In this document: one piece after another, positions 10,396 to 18,810 of the stretch
Layout of the letters: every line of letters starts with the position of its first letter
Position numbering within the stretch: the stretch's first letter is position 1
NCBI RefSeq assembly: GCF_001514285.1
Contig: NZ_KQ949042.1
Location: 1 to 64,000 of the forward strand
Origin: Streptomyces sp. DSM 15324
Lineage (GTDB): Bacteria; Actinomycetota; Actinomycetes; Streptomycetales; Streptomycetaceae
Reading direction: 5' to 3'
Length of the DNA: 64,000 bases
Notes under the pieces: generated by a model
Told to the model about the DNA's origin: nothing
Database searches by the model: none
Seen by the model: only the letters and a program-made list of their open reading frames with translations
Made by a program: the position numbers and the translations under genes

Positions 10396-10606
10396 CAACA
10401 CCCCAGGAGCGGGCACGGCGAGACACCACGGGATATTTACACCTCTACACAACCGCAAATGTCCATTCTAGGGCTTTGTGTTGAATTCACCGCCTTCCGG
10501 CACACTCACCTACCATGACGATTATCAATTGTGCCGCCATGCCCTCGCCGGTAGCATCCATCTCGCTCTGACCAAGCAATTCAAAACGTATGGGGGATTG
10601 AACTTC

Positions 10607-11116
10607 GTGAACATACGAAGCAAGGGTATTTCCACCCTGATCGCCTTCACCATGACCGGCGCGCTGTGCGGCGCCGGCGCCCAGACGGCATTCGCCGCCT
10701 CGTCGGAAGGTGAAGGGATGGCCGCACCGGCGGCGACGGAGGTACAGCTTCGCGCGGGAGCTGACGAGATCTGCACGGTGCTGGGAATCGGCAGCGGCGC
10801 GGCCGGCCTCTCCCGGGCCCTGGCCAAGGGCGCGTCGTGGGTGGGCATCGGCGCCAGCGTCGGGTGCTACCTGTATTCACAGGCGAAGAACGCCACGCCT
10901 GCGCAGAAGCGGGCGGCCATGATCGCCTCGTACGAGAGCTACCAGGCGAAGAGTGACCTCAAGAAGCTGGAAGCCCTCGGGTACGACTGCCGGCGGGCCG
11001 GCGGCGGCGGAGGGGGCGGCGGCGATGTCGCCCCGCTCAACACGACGCTGCGCGTGGGATTCCGGGACATCGAAATGAAGGGCGTCACGTATACGTGCAG
11101 CGCCATCGGGGACTGA
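10607..11116 (+). CDS. Small secreted protein of unknown function
   Basis: This 169-residue protein begins at a GTG at 10607, with GGGGGA nine bases upstream; a TTG at 10598 is possible but too close to the ribosome site. The N-terminus is a clear Sec signal peptide (MNIRSKG, hydrophobic TLIAFTMTGALCGAGAQ, cleavage near TAFA-AS). The mature part has four Cys residues (ICTV, VGCYL, YDCRR, YTCSAI), so two disulfides are possible. A central Gly/Ala-rich segment resembles an amphipathic membrane-active helix. An eight-Gly run links the central part to a short C-terminal beta-rich tail. I recognise no family. A strong terminator follows downstream. Confidence 0.7.
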   Translation: MNIRSKGISTLIAFTMTGALCGAGAQTAFAASSEGEGMAAPAATEVQLRAGADEICTVLGIGSGAAGLSRALAKGASWVGIGASVGCYLYSQAKNATPAQKRAAMIASYESYQAKSDLKKLEALGYDCRRAGGGGGGGGDVAPLNTTLRVGFRDIEMKGVTYTCSAIGD

Positions 11117-11135
11117 CCGGTCGCCGCGGCCCGAG

Positions 11136-11164
11136 CCATGGAGAGCGGTTCCTGCTCTCCATGG
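11136..11164. repeat. Perfect 11-base inverted repeat between two small genes
   Basis: CCATGGAGAGC at 11136-11146 and GCTCTCCATGG at 11154-11164 form a perfect stem with a 7-base loop. It has no T tract. The right arm contains the ATG of a possible 49-codon gene, so the hairpin could hide that start or act as a processing site. Confidence 0.5.
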
Positions 11165-11310
11165 CGCTGGTCTTCGTGAGCCTTTTGTGGATGACGCGAG
11201 AAATGGCGCAATGGGCGACGATCCTGTGCTTCGTCGGCGCGGCCGGCGGGGCGCTGGGTATGCTCTATTTCGGCTGGCGCAGCATTTCTCTACGCCGGAA
11301 CTCAAACTGA
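11161..11310 (+). CDS. Possible small membrane protein
   Basis: A 49-residue open frame would encode two hydrophobic segments (ALVFVSLLWM and ATILCFVGAAGGALGMLYFG) and a basic end (SLRRNSN). It lies 44 bases after the secreted-protein gene on the same strand and is followed by a strong terminator. The ATG has no good ribosome site and sits inside an inverted repeat. It may be a real two-helix protein or a chance frame; confidence is low. Confidence 0.3.
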   Translation: MALVFVSLLWMTREMAQWATILCFVGAAGGALGMLYFGWRSISLRRNSN

Positions 11311-11336
11311 AGTTTGCTCAAAGAATCACTACATGA

Positions 11337-11390
11337 AAAGGATCCGGGCGACCGAGCCACGGGGGGAGTGCTCGGTCGTCCGGTTCCTTT
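11337..11390 (+). terminator. Intrinsic terminator after the secreted-protein gene
   Basis: A 21-base stem (11337-11357 with 11370-11390) carries one mismatch and one G-T wobble and ends in CCTTTCT on the plus strand. It closes the plus-strand unit before the convergent dctA gene. Confidence 0.8.
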
Positions 11391-11396
11391 CTGTGA

Positions 11397-11437
11397 CCGG
11401 GTGCCCGGCCCCGGTTCAGGCGGGGCCGGGCACCCGG
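11397..11437 (-). terminator. Intrinsic terminator after dctA
   Basis: A perfect 17-base GC stem (CCGGGTGCCCGGCCCCG at 11397-11413 with its complement at 11421-11437) and a 7-base loop lie 23 bases beyond the dctA stop. It has no clear U tract, which is common for Streptomyces terminators. Confidence 0.75.
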
Positions 11438-11460
11438 AGTTCGAGGCCCGGGATCGCTCG

Positions 11461-12852
11461 TCAGGCCTTGGCGAGTTCCTTCTCGCCGTCCTCGCGCTGC
11501 TCGGGCACCTCCGCCAGGACGGCGTCGCCCTCGTCGAGCAGCGTCTGCTCGTCGAAGGGCAGACCGCCGGCGAGGACCAGCTGGACCCGCTCCTTGTCGA
11601 TCTCCTTCGTCCAGGTACCGATCAGGACGGTGGCGACGGCGTTGCCCGCGAAGTTGGTCAGGGCGCGGGCCTCGCTCATGAAGCGGTCGATGCCGACGAT
11701 CAGGCCGACGCCGTCGACCAGGGCCGGCTTGTGCGACTGCAGGCCGCCGGCCAGCGTGGCCAGACCCGCGCCGGTGACACCCGCGGCGCCCTTGGAGGCC
11801 AGGAGCAGGAAGAGCAGCAGCGGGATCTGCTCGCTGACCGCCATCGGCGTACCCATGGCATCGGCGACGAACAGGGACGCCATGGTCATGTAGATCATGG
11901 TGCCGTCGAGGTTGAAGGAGTAGCCGGTCGGGACGGTGATGCCGACGACGGGCTTGCTGACGCCCAGGTGCTCCATCTTCGCGATGAGGCGCGGCAGCGC
12001 GGACTCGGAGGAGGAGGTGGAAAGGATCAGCAGGAACTCACGGCCCAGGTACTTGAACAGCGTGAGGATGTTCAGTCCGGCGACGATCCGCAGCAGCGCG
12101 CCGAGCACGAGGAAGACGAAGAGGAAGCAGGTGACGTAGAAGCCGAGCATCAGGATGGCGAGCTGCTTGAGCGCGTCGATGCCCGCGGACCCGGTGACGG
12201 CGGCGATGGCGCCGAAGGAACCGATGGGTGCGGCCCACATCACCATGCCGAGGATGCGGAAGACCAGTCGCTGGATGTGCTCCACGCCGCGCAGGATCGG
12301 CTGCCCGGCCGAGCCCATGGCCTGCAGGGCGAAACCGGAGAGCAGGGCGACCAGCAGGGTCTGCAGGACCTGCTGCTCGGTGAAGGCGGAGACGAGCGTC
12401 TTCGGGATGATCGACAGCACGAAGTCGACCGGCGGCAGTGCCTCGGAGTCCACCTGGCCGTGCCCGGCGTTCTTGACGGCCTCGGTGATCTGCAGGCCGG
12501 TGCCCGGCTCCAGGATGTTGCCGACGACCAGGCCGATACCGAGGGCGACCAGGGACATGACCAGGAAGTAGCCGAGGGCGATACCGCCGACGGCGCCGAC
12601 CTTCGCGGCCTTCCGTACGGAGCCGATGCCGAGCACGATCGTGCAGAAGATGATCGGGGAGATCATCATCTTGATCAGGTTCACGAACCCGGTACCGAGC
12701 GGCTTGAGCTCGACACCGAGGTCGGGCCAGATCAGTCCCACGGCGATGCCGAGCGCCACGGCGGCGATGACGGCGATGTAGAGATAGTGGGTGCGGTCCC
12801 GCTTCCCAGCGGGTGCGGCAGGTGCCGTATTGGGGGTGGTGCTGGCGGCCAC
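11461..12852 (-). CDS. dctA: DctA-type C4-dicarboxylate:cation symporter
   Basis: This 463-residue dicarboxylate/amino acid:cation symporter imports C4-dicarboxylates such as succinate, fumarate and malate. The GTG at 12852 is chosen because AAGGAGG lies six bases upstream; in-frame ATGs farther upstream have no ribosome site. The protein has a hydrophilic Ala/Pro N-terminus and then the DAACS fold, with the re-entrant STSSSESALPRL hairpin, the PTGYSFNLDGT motif of transmembrane helix 7 and the SKGAAGVTGAG second hairpin. The C-terminal tail is acidic. A CitA/DcuS-like sensor kinase and its regulator are divergently encoded just upstream, which is the classical arrangement for dicarboxylate-induced transport. 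Confidence 0.93.
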   Translation of the reverse strand: MAASTTPNTAPAAPAGKRDRTHYLYIAVIAAVALGIAVGLIWPDLGVELKPLGTGFVNLIKMMISPIIFCTIVLGIGSVRKAAKVGAVGGIALGYFLVMSLVALGIGLVVGNILEPGTGLQITEAVKNAGHGQVDSEALPPVDFVLSIIPKTLVSAFTEQQVLQTLLVALLSGFALQAMGSAGQPILRGVEHIQRLVFRILGMVMWAAPIGSFGAIAAVTGSAGIDALKQLAILMLGFYVTCFLFVFLVLGALLRIVAGLNILTLFKYLGREFLLILSTSSSESALPRLIAKMEHLGVSKPVVGITVPTGYSFNLDGTMIYMTMASLFVADAMGTPMAVSEQIPLLLFLLLASKGAAGVTGAGLATLAGGLQSHKPALVDGVGLIVGIDRFMSEARALTNFAGNAVATVLIGTWTKEIDKERVQLVLAGGLPFDEQTLLDEGDAVLAEVPEQREDGEKELAKA

Positions 12853-13004
12853 GGCTGCCCTCCTTGACGTCTTCGTCGGCATCACCGGCGTGCGGCTCAC
12901 GTCCGGGGAGATAAGGGGAATGCAGTGACTATCGCCGGGCATGTGAGGGCGGTCACCCTTACGTTCATTTAGTTCGCGCTTAACACGGGAGGCACACTGA
13001 CGAC

Positions 13005-14630
13005 ATGCGCCTCCCCGTCCGTGTGCCGATGCCCCGCAGCCTGGCCGGCCAGCTCTTCGCCATGCAGGCCGTGCTGATAGCGGTGCTCGTGGCCGGGTAC
13101 GCGCTGTTCACGTACGTCAGCGACCGCACGCAGGCCGAGGAGGCCGCGGGCCGCCAGGCCACCGCGGTGGCCCGCGCGGTCGCCGACTCCCCCTCGGTGC
13201 GGGCGGCCGTCCGCGGGCCGAACCCGACGGCGGAGCTCCAGCCGTACGCGATGCGCGTCATGAAGGACACCGAGGTCGACTTCGTGACGATCATGAATCC
13301 CGAGGGCATCCGCTGGACGCATCCGGATGTCAGGGAGATCGGCCGGCACTTCCGCGGGAACACGGCGAAGGCCCTGGCGGGCCGGACCTTCACCGAGACG
13401 TACACCGGCACGCTGGGCGCGTCCGTGCGGGCGGTCACCCCGATCGAGGACGGCGACCGGATCATCGGGCTGGTCAGCGCGGGCATCAAGGTGGAGGCGA
13501 TCAGCAAGCGGGTCCAGGACCAGGTCACGGCCCTGTTCTCGGCCGCGGCGGGCGCGCTGCTGCTGGGCGCGGTGGGCACGTACGTCATCAACGCCTCGCT
13601 GCGCCGGCACACCCACGGGATGAACGCCGCCGAGCTGAGCCGGATGCACGACTACCACCAGGCGGCGTTGCACGCGGTGCGCGAGGGGCTGCTGATGCTG
13701 GACGGGCAGTACCGGGTGGCGCTGATCAACGACGGCGGCCGGGAACTGCTCGGGCTGCCGGGGGACGTCGTCGGCAAGTCGGTGGCGGACCTGGGGCTGC
13801 CGGCCCCGCTGACGGGCGCGCTGCTGGCCTCCGAGCCACGGGTGGACGAGGTGCATCTGACGGCGGCGGGGGTGCTGGTGGTCAATACCTCGCCGGTGTC
13901 CGGCGGAGAACGCAGGGGCACGGTCGTCACGCTCCGGGATGTCACCGAACTCCAGTCCCTGATGGGCGAGTTGGACTCCGAGCGGGGGTTCACCCAGGCG
14001 CTGCGCTCCCAGGCGCACGAGGCGGCGAACCGGCTGCACACCGTGGTCTCGCTCATCGAACTGGGCCGGGCGGACGAGGCGGTCGAGTTCGCCACGGCGG
14101 AGCTGGAGCTGGCGCAGGCGCTGACCGACCAGGTCGTGGCGGCGGTGAGCGAGCCCGTCCTCGCGGCGCTGCTGCTGGGCAAGACCGCCCAGGCGAACGA
14201 GCGCGGCGTGGAGTTGGTGGTGTCGCAGGACAGCGGACTGGACGACGGTCTGCTGCCGCCGTCGCTGCCGGCCCGGGACCTGGTCACCATCCTCGGCAAC
14301 CTCATCGACAACGCGGTGGACGCGGCGCAGGGCAGCGTCCGGGCGCGGGTCACGGTGACCGCGTGCACCGAGGGGGACGAGCTGCTCCTGGGGGTGGCGG
14401 ACACCGGCGCGGGGGTGGATCCTGCCCACGCCTCCCTGGTCTTCGAGCGGGGCTTCTCGACCAAGCCGTCGGGTCCCGGGGGACGAGGTCTCGGTCTCGC
14501 CCTGGTCCGGCAGGCCGTGCACCGGCACGAGGGGACGCTGTCGGTGGCGGAGGCGGACGGCGGCGGGGCCGCGTTCACGGTGCGGCTGCCGTTGCGGCGG
14601 GCGACGGCGGTGCCAGGAGGCAAAGGATGA
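13005..14630 (+). CDS. CitA/DcuS-family sensor histidine kinase
   Basis: This 541-residue membrane kinase probably senses C4-dicarboxylates or citrate outside the cell. Transmembrane helix 1 is at about residues 16-38, followed by a periplasmic-type PDC sensor with the conserved WTHPD and IGRHFRGN elements. Helix 2 is near residues 178-197, then a cytoplasmic PAS domain and the DHp box LRSQAHEAANRLH with the phospho-acceptor His near residue 337. The ATPase domain has ILGNLIDNAVDAA, DTGAGV and GRGLGLALV. The stop overlaps the next ATG (GATGA), coupling kinase and regulator. It lies divergent to dctA across a 152-base promoter region. Confidence 0.93.
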   Translation: MRLPVRVPMPRSLAGQLFAMQAVLIAVLVAGYALFTYVSDRTQAEEAAGRQATAVARAVADSPSVRAAVRGPNPTAELQPYAMRVMKDTEVDFVTIMNPEGIRWTHPDVREIGRHFRGNTAKALAGRTFTETYTGTLGASVRAVTPIEDGDRIIGLVSAGIKVEAISKRVQDQVTALFSAAAGALLLGAVGTYVINASLRRHTHGMNAAELSRMHDYHQAALHAVREGLLMLDGQYRVALINDGGRELLGLPGDVVGKSVADLGLPAPLTGALLASEPRVDEVHLTAAGVLVVNTSPVSGGERRGTVVTLRDVTELQSLMGELDSERGFTQALRSQAHEAANRLHTVVSLIELGRADEAVEFATAELELAQALTDQVVAAVSEPVLAALLLGKTAQANERGVELVVSQDSGLDDGLLPPSLPARDLVTILGNLIDNAVDAAQGSVRARVTVTACTEGDELLLGVADTGAGVDPAHASLVFERGFSTKPSGPGGRGLGLALVRQAVHRHEGTLSVAEADGGGAAFTVRLPLRRATAVPGGKG

Positions 14631-15352
14631 CGGAAGTGCCGGAGAGACCGGAAGTACCGGGTGGGCCCATCAGAGTGCTGGTCGTCGAGGACGATCCGGT
14701 GGCCGCGGACGCGCATGTCCTGTACGTCGGGCGGGTGCCGGGGTTCGTCGCGGTCGGGAAGGCGCACACGGGCGCGGAGGCCCGGCGCCTCCTCGACCGC
14801 ACCCCGGTGGACCTGCTCCTCCTCGACCTCCACCTGCCGGACGCGCACGGCCTCCAACTGGCCCGCTCCCTGCGGGCGGCGGGCTATCACGCGGACGTCA
14901 TCGCGGTGACCTCGGCCCGCGATCTGACGGTGGTCCGCGAGGGCGTCTCCCTGGGCGTCGTCCAGTACGTCCTGAAACCCTTCACGTTCGCGACGCTGCG
15001 CGACCGTCTGGTGCGGTACGCGGAGTTCCGCGGCGCGGCCGGCGAGGCGAGCGGCCAGGACGAGGTGGACCGCGCCCTCGCGGCCCTGCGCGCCCCGACC
15101 CCGGCGGCGCTGCCCAAAGGCCTGAGCGCCCCGACCCTGGAACGCGTCACGGAAGCCGTCCGCGAGGCCCCGGAGGGCCTCACCGCGGCGGGCGTGGCCG
15201 AGACGGTCGGCATCTCCCGCATCACCGCCCGGCGCTATCTGGAGCACCTGGTGGAGGCGGGCCGCGCCGAGCGCAAGCCGCTGTACGGGCAGGTGGGACG
15301 GCCCGAACTGGTCTACCGGTGGGTGAAGGGGGCGGCGGGCAAAGCGCGGTGA
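14627..15352 (+). CDS. CitB/DcuR-family response regulator
   Basis: This 241-residue regulator starts at ATG 14627, overlapping the kinase stop by 4 bases. The receiver has VLVVEDDPVAADAH, the phospho-acceptor Asp in LLLLDLHLPD near residue 66, the TSARDL Ser/Thr site and the VLKPF Lys loop. The C-terminal part is a winged helix like that of DcuR/CitB (VAETVGISRITARRYLEHL and AERKPLYGQVGRPELVY). It most likely activates the divergent dctA gene when the partner kinase detects dicarboxylate. The end of the gene lies within a 31-base tandem duplication. Confidence 0.93.
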   Translation: MTEVPERPEVPGGPIRVLVVEDDPVAADAHVLYVGRVPGFVAVGKAHTGAEARRLLDRTPVDLLLLDLHLPDAHGLQLARSLRAAGYHADVIAVTSARDLTVVREGVSLGVVQYVLKPFTFATLRDRLVRYAEFRGAAGEASGQDEVDRALAALRAPTPAALPKGLSAPTLERVTEAVREAPEGLTAAGVAETVGISRITARRYLEHLVEAGRAERKPLYGQVGRPELVYRWVKGAAGKAR

Positions 15353-15408
15353 CCCGCTCCGGCCGTACGCCGCCTGGGCGGTGACCCGCTCCGGCCGTAC
15401 GCCGCCTG
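15346..15408. repeat. 31-base direct duplication at the response regulator stop
   Basis: Two identical 31-base copies (15346-15376 and 15378-15408), each beginning GCGGTGACCCGC, are separated by one base. The first copy contains the last codon and the TGA of the response regulator; the second is untranslated. It looks like a recent slippage or short-homology duplication. Confidence 0.85.
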
Positions 15409-15451
15409 CGGCACCCCGTGCCCGATACGTGCCCGCGCCGGTACTACGGCA

Positions 15452-16477
15452 CTAGAAGACCGACTCCGCCTCGTCCATCCGGTCCTTCGGGACCGTCTTC
15501 AGTTCGGTGACCGCCTCGGCCAGCGGGACCATGACCACATCGGTGCCGCGCAGGGCCGTCATCCTTCCGAACTCGCCGCGGTGGGCCGCCTCCACGGCGT
15601 GCCAGCCGAAGCGGGTGGCGAGGACACGGTCGTAGGCCGTGGGGACGCCGCCGCGCTGGACGTGGCCGAGGATGACGGGCCGGGCCTCCTTGCCGAGCCG
15701 CCTCTCCAGCTCGTACGCGAGGGCCGTGCCGATGCCCTGGAAGCGCTCGTGGCCGAACTTGTCGATCTCGCCCTTGCCGTAGTCCATGCTGCCCTCGAGG
15801 GGGTGGGCGCCCTCCGCCACGCAGATCACGGCGAACTTCTTGCCGCGTGCGAAGCGCTCCTCGACCATCTTGACCAGGTCGGCGGGGTCGAAGCGACGCT
15901 CGGGGAGGCAGATGCCATGGGCGCCCGCGGCCATGCCCGACTCCAGGGCGATCCAGCCCGCGTGGCGGCCCATGACCTCGACGACCATCACACGCTGGTG
16001 CGACTCCGCCGTGGTCTTGAGGCGGTCCATCGCCTCCGTGGCCACCCCGACCGCGGTGTCGAAACCGAAGGTGCGGTCGGTGGAGGAGATGTCGTTGTCG
16101 ATGGTCTTGGGGACGCCGACCACCGGGAGACCGGCGTCGCTGAGCATGCGGGCCGCCGTCAGCGTGCCCTCGCCGCCGATCGGGATCAGCGCGTCGATGC
16201 CGAAGTCGTGGATCATGTCCGAGGCGGACTCGCAGGCCTCGCGCAGCCGGTCGCGCTCGAGGCGCGAGGAGCCGAGGATCGTACCGCCGTGGGCCAGGAT
16301 GCCGCTCACCGCGTTGAGGTCGAGACTGCGGTAACGGCCGTCCAGGAGACCGGCGTACCCGTCCTCGAAGCCGATGACCTCGTCGCCGTAGTTGTCGACC
16401 GCGCGGTGCACCACCGACCGGATCACTGCGTTCAGGCCGGGGCAGTCGCCGCCTGCGGTGAGAACTCCGATGCGCAT
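15452..16477 (-). CDS. pfkA: 6-phosphofructokinase (ATP-dependent)
   Basis: This 341-residue enzyme makes fructose 1,6-bisphosphate in glycolysis. The ATG at 16477 precedes MRIGVLTAGGDCPGLN and has AGGAGA about ten bases upstream; an upstream in-frame extension lacks family similarity. Key motifs are GGDCPGLNA (phosphate loop), IGGEGT and PKTIDNDI with the catalytic Asp. Gly at the GGEG position together with Lys in PKTIDND is the combination known from Streptomyces ATP-dependent PFKs; PPi enzymes have Asp there. It is transcribed divergently from pta across about 206 bases that hold a perfect 8-base inverted repeat. Its position next to pta-ackA-pyk groups lower glycolysis with acetate overflow. 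Confidence 0.95.
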   Translation of the reverse strand: MRIGVLTAGGDCPGLNAVIRSVVHRAVDNYGDEVIGFEDGYAGLLDGRYRSLDLNAVSGILAHGGTILGSSRLERDRLREACESASDMIHDFGIDALIPIGGEGTLTAARMLSDAGLPVVGVPKTIDNDISSTDRTFGFDTAVGVATEAMDRLKTTAESHQRVMVVEVMGRHAGWIALESGMAAGAHGICLPERRFDPADLVKMVEERFARGKKFAVICVAEGAHPLEGSMDYGKGEIDKFGHERFQGIGTALAYELERRLGKEARPVILGHVQRGGVPTAYDRVLATRFGWHAVEAAHRGEFGRMTALRGTDVVMVPLAEAVTELKTVPKDRMDEAESVF

Positions 16478-16550
16478 CGTGGTGTGTCTCCTGCTCGGTG
16501 TTGATGCCGGTGAGCCAGGTCCGATTGTTCCACGCCGCCGAGGGCACTGT

Positions 16551-16594
16551 CTCTTGACGGGCGCCTTATCCACGCGCAGGGGTATTGTCAAGAG
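16551..16594. promoter_or_regulatory. Inverted repeat in the pfkA/pta divergent promoter region
   Basis: CTCTTGAC at 16551-16558 and GTCAAGAG at 16587-16594 are perfect complements with a 28-base spacer, so half-site centres are 36 bases apart. The element lies about 75 bases from the pfkA start and 90 from the pta start. It could be paired operator half-sites for a shared carbon regulator; no regulator is identified. Confidence 0.4.
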
Positions 16595-16683
16595 GGTTCT
16601 GCTCACCCAGGTGGGCGATTTTTATGATCCGGCCCCCCACACACCGCCTCGACACACACCACCAGACGAAACGGAGTGCTCGC

Positions 16684-18810
16684 GTGACCCGCAGCGTGTA
16701 CGTGACCGGTATCGACCGCGGCGACGGCAGACAGGTCGTCGAACTGGGGGTCATGGAGCTACTGACCCGGCAGGTCGACCGGGTGGGCGTCTTCCGGCCG
16801 CTCGTCCACGACCGGCCGGACCGGCTGTTCGAGCTGCTGCGGGCGCGCTACCGGCTGACCCAGGACCCGGCGACGGTCTACGGCCTGGACTACCACGAGG
16901 CGTCCACCCTCCAGGCCGAGCAGGGCGCGGACGAACTGGTCTCCACCCTCGTCGAACGGTTCCACCGGGTCGCCCGCGACTACGACGTCGTCCTCGTCCT
17001 GGGCACGGACTACGCCGACACCCAGTTCCCGGACGAGCTGGCCCTCAACGCGCGCCTCGCCAACGAGTTCGGCGCGTCCGTGATCCCGGTGGTCGGCGGC
17101 CGCAAGCAGACCGCGGAGTCCGTCCTCGCCGAGACGCGCAACGCCTACCGCGCCTATCTGGCGCTCGGCTGCGACGTGCTCGCCATGGTCGCCAACCTGG
17201 TCGCCCGCGAGGACCGGGACGAGGTGGCCGAGGCGCTGGCGAAGCGGCTGCCCGTCCCCTCCTACGTGCTGCCCGACGAGCCCGCCCTGTCCGCGCCGAC
17301 CGTCGCCCAGGTCAGCCACGCGCTCGGCGCCCGGGTGGTGCTCGGCGACGACTCCGGGCTCGCCCGCGACGCCCTCGGCTTCGTCTTCGGCGGCGCGATG
17401 CTGCCGAACTTCCTCGCCGCCCTGACCCCGGGCTGTCTCGTGGTCACCCCGGGCGACCGGGCCGACCTGGTCATCGGCTCGCTCGCCGCGCACAGCGCCG
17501 GCACCCCGCCGATCGCCGGGGTGCTGCTCACCCTCGACGAGGTCCCCAGCGACGCGATCCTGACCCTCGCCGCCCGGCTGGCCCCCGGCACCCCCGTCCT
17601 GTCGGTGCCCGGCAACAGCTTCCCCACCGCCGAGCAGCTGTTCTCCCTGGAGGGCAAGCTGAACGCGGCCACCCCGCGCAAGGCCGAGACCGCGCTCGGC
17701 CTGTTCGAGCGGCACGTCGACACCGCCGAGCTCCTCAAGCGCGTCTCCGCCCCCAGCACCGACCGGGTCACGCCGATGATGTTCGAGCACCAGCTGCTGG
17801 AGCAGGCCCGCGCCGACCGGCGGCGGGTGGTGCTGCCGGAGGGCACCGAGGAGCGGGTGCTGCACGCGGCCGAGGTGCTGCTGCGGCGCGGCGTGTGCGA
17901 CCTCACGCTGCTCGGGCCGGAGGACCAGATCCGCAAGAAGGCCGCCGACCTCGGCATCGACCTGGGCGACTGCCAGGTGATCGACCCGGCGACCAGTGAG
18001 TTGCGGGACGCCTTCGCCGAGCGGTACGCGCACTTCCGCGCCCACAAGGGCGTCACCGTGGAGCTGGCGTACGACGTCGTCTCCGACGTGAACTACTTCG
18101 GCACCCTGATGGTGCAGGAGGGTCTCGCGGACGGCATGGTCTCCGGGTCCGTGCACTCCACGGCCGCGACCATCCGGCCCGCCTTCGAGATCATCAAGAC
18201 CAAGCCGGACGCGGACATCGTCTCCTCCGTGTTCTTCATGTGCCTCGCCGACAAGGTCCTCGTCTACGGCGACTGCGCGGTCAACCCCGTTCCGAACGCC
18301 GAGCAACTCGCCGACATCGCCATCCAGTCGGCCGCCACCGCCGCCCAGTTCGGCGTGGAGCCGAGGATCGCGATGCTGTCGTACTCCACGGGTACGTCCG
18401 GCTCGGGCGCCGACGTCGACAAGGTGCGCGAGGCCACCGAGCTGGTGCGCTCGCGGCGGCCCGATCTGAAGATCGAGGGGCCGATCCAGTACGACGCCGC
18501 GGTCGAGCCCAGCGTCGCGGCGACCAAGCTGCCGGGCTCCGAAGTGGCGGGCCAGGCCAGCGTGCTGATCTTCCCGGACCTCAACACGGGCAACAACACG
18601 TACAAGGCCGTGCAGCGTTCGGCCGGCGCGATCGCCGTCGGGCCGGTGCTCCAGGGGCTGCGCAAGCCCGTCAACGACCTGTCGCGGGGCGCGCTCGTCC
18701 CCGACATCGTCACCACCGTCGCCATCACGGCGATCCAGGCCCAGACTCTCGACCAGTCCCTCGACCAGTCCCTCGACCAGTCCCTCGACCAGAAGGCTCC
18801 CCAGCAGTGA
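16684..18810 (+). CDS. pta: Phosphate acetyltransferase, long two-domain form
   Basis: This 708-residue enzyme interconverts acetyl-CoA and acetyl phosphate. The GTG at 16684 starts TRSVYVTGIDRGDGRQ. Residues 1-360 contain an AAA/DRTGG-type N-terminal regulatory region, and residues about 362-690 the catalytic PTA domain (RRVVLPEGTEERVLHAAEVL, SGSVHSTAATIRPA, LSYSTGTSGSG, NTGNNTYKAVQRS). The C-terminus carries a tandem repeat of the tetrapeptide LDQS encoded by a 12-base repeat, outside the conserved fold. The stop overlaps the GTG of ackA by 4 bases, so the two enzymes of the acetate pathway are translationally coupled. Confidence 0.95.
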   Translation: MTRSVYVTGIDRGDGRQVVELGVMELLTRQVDRVGVFRPLVHDRPDRLFELLRARYRLTQDPATVYGLDYHEASTLQAEQGADELVSTLVERFHRVARDYDVVLVLGTDYADTQFPDELALNARLANEFGASVIPVVGGRKQTAESVLAETRNAYRAYLALGCDVLAMVANLVAREDRDEVAEALAKRLPVPSYVLPDEPALSAPTVAQVSHALGARVVLGDDSGLARDALGFVFGGAMLPNFLAALTPGCLVVTPGDRADLVIGSLAAHSAGTPPIAGVLLTLDEVPSDAILTLAARLAPGTPVLSVPGNSFPTAEQLFSLEGKLNAATPRKAETALGLFERHVDTAELLKRVSAPSTDRVTPMMFEHQLLEQARADRRRVVLPEGTEERVLHAAEVLLRRGVCDLTLLGPEDQIRKKAADLGIDLGDCQVIDPATSELRDAFAERYAHFRAHKGVTVELAYDVVSDVNYFGTLMVQEGLADGMVSGSVHSTAATIRPAFEIIKTKPDADIVSSVFFMCLADKVLVYGDCAVNPVPNAEQLADIAIQSAATAAQFGVEPRIAMLSYSTGTSGSGADVDKVREATELVRSRRPDLKIEGPIQYDAAVEPSVAATKLPGSEVAGQASVLIFPDLNTGNNTYKAVQRSAGAIAVGPVLQGLRKPVNDLSRGALVPDIVTTVAITAIQAQTLDQSLDQSLDQSLDQKAPQQ
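18750..18792 (+). repeat. 12-base tandem repeat encoding LDQS at the Pta C-terminus
   Basis: The unit CTCGACCAGTCC is repeated three times and followed by a partial fourth copy, just before the pta stop. It encodes LDQSLDQSLDQSLDQ. The in-frame 12-base unit allows copy-number change without a frameshift. Confidence 0.85.
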
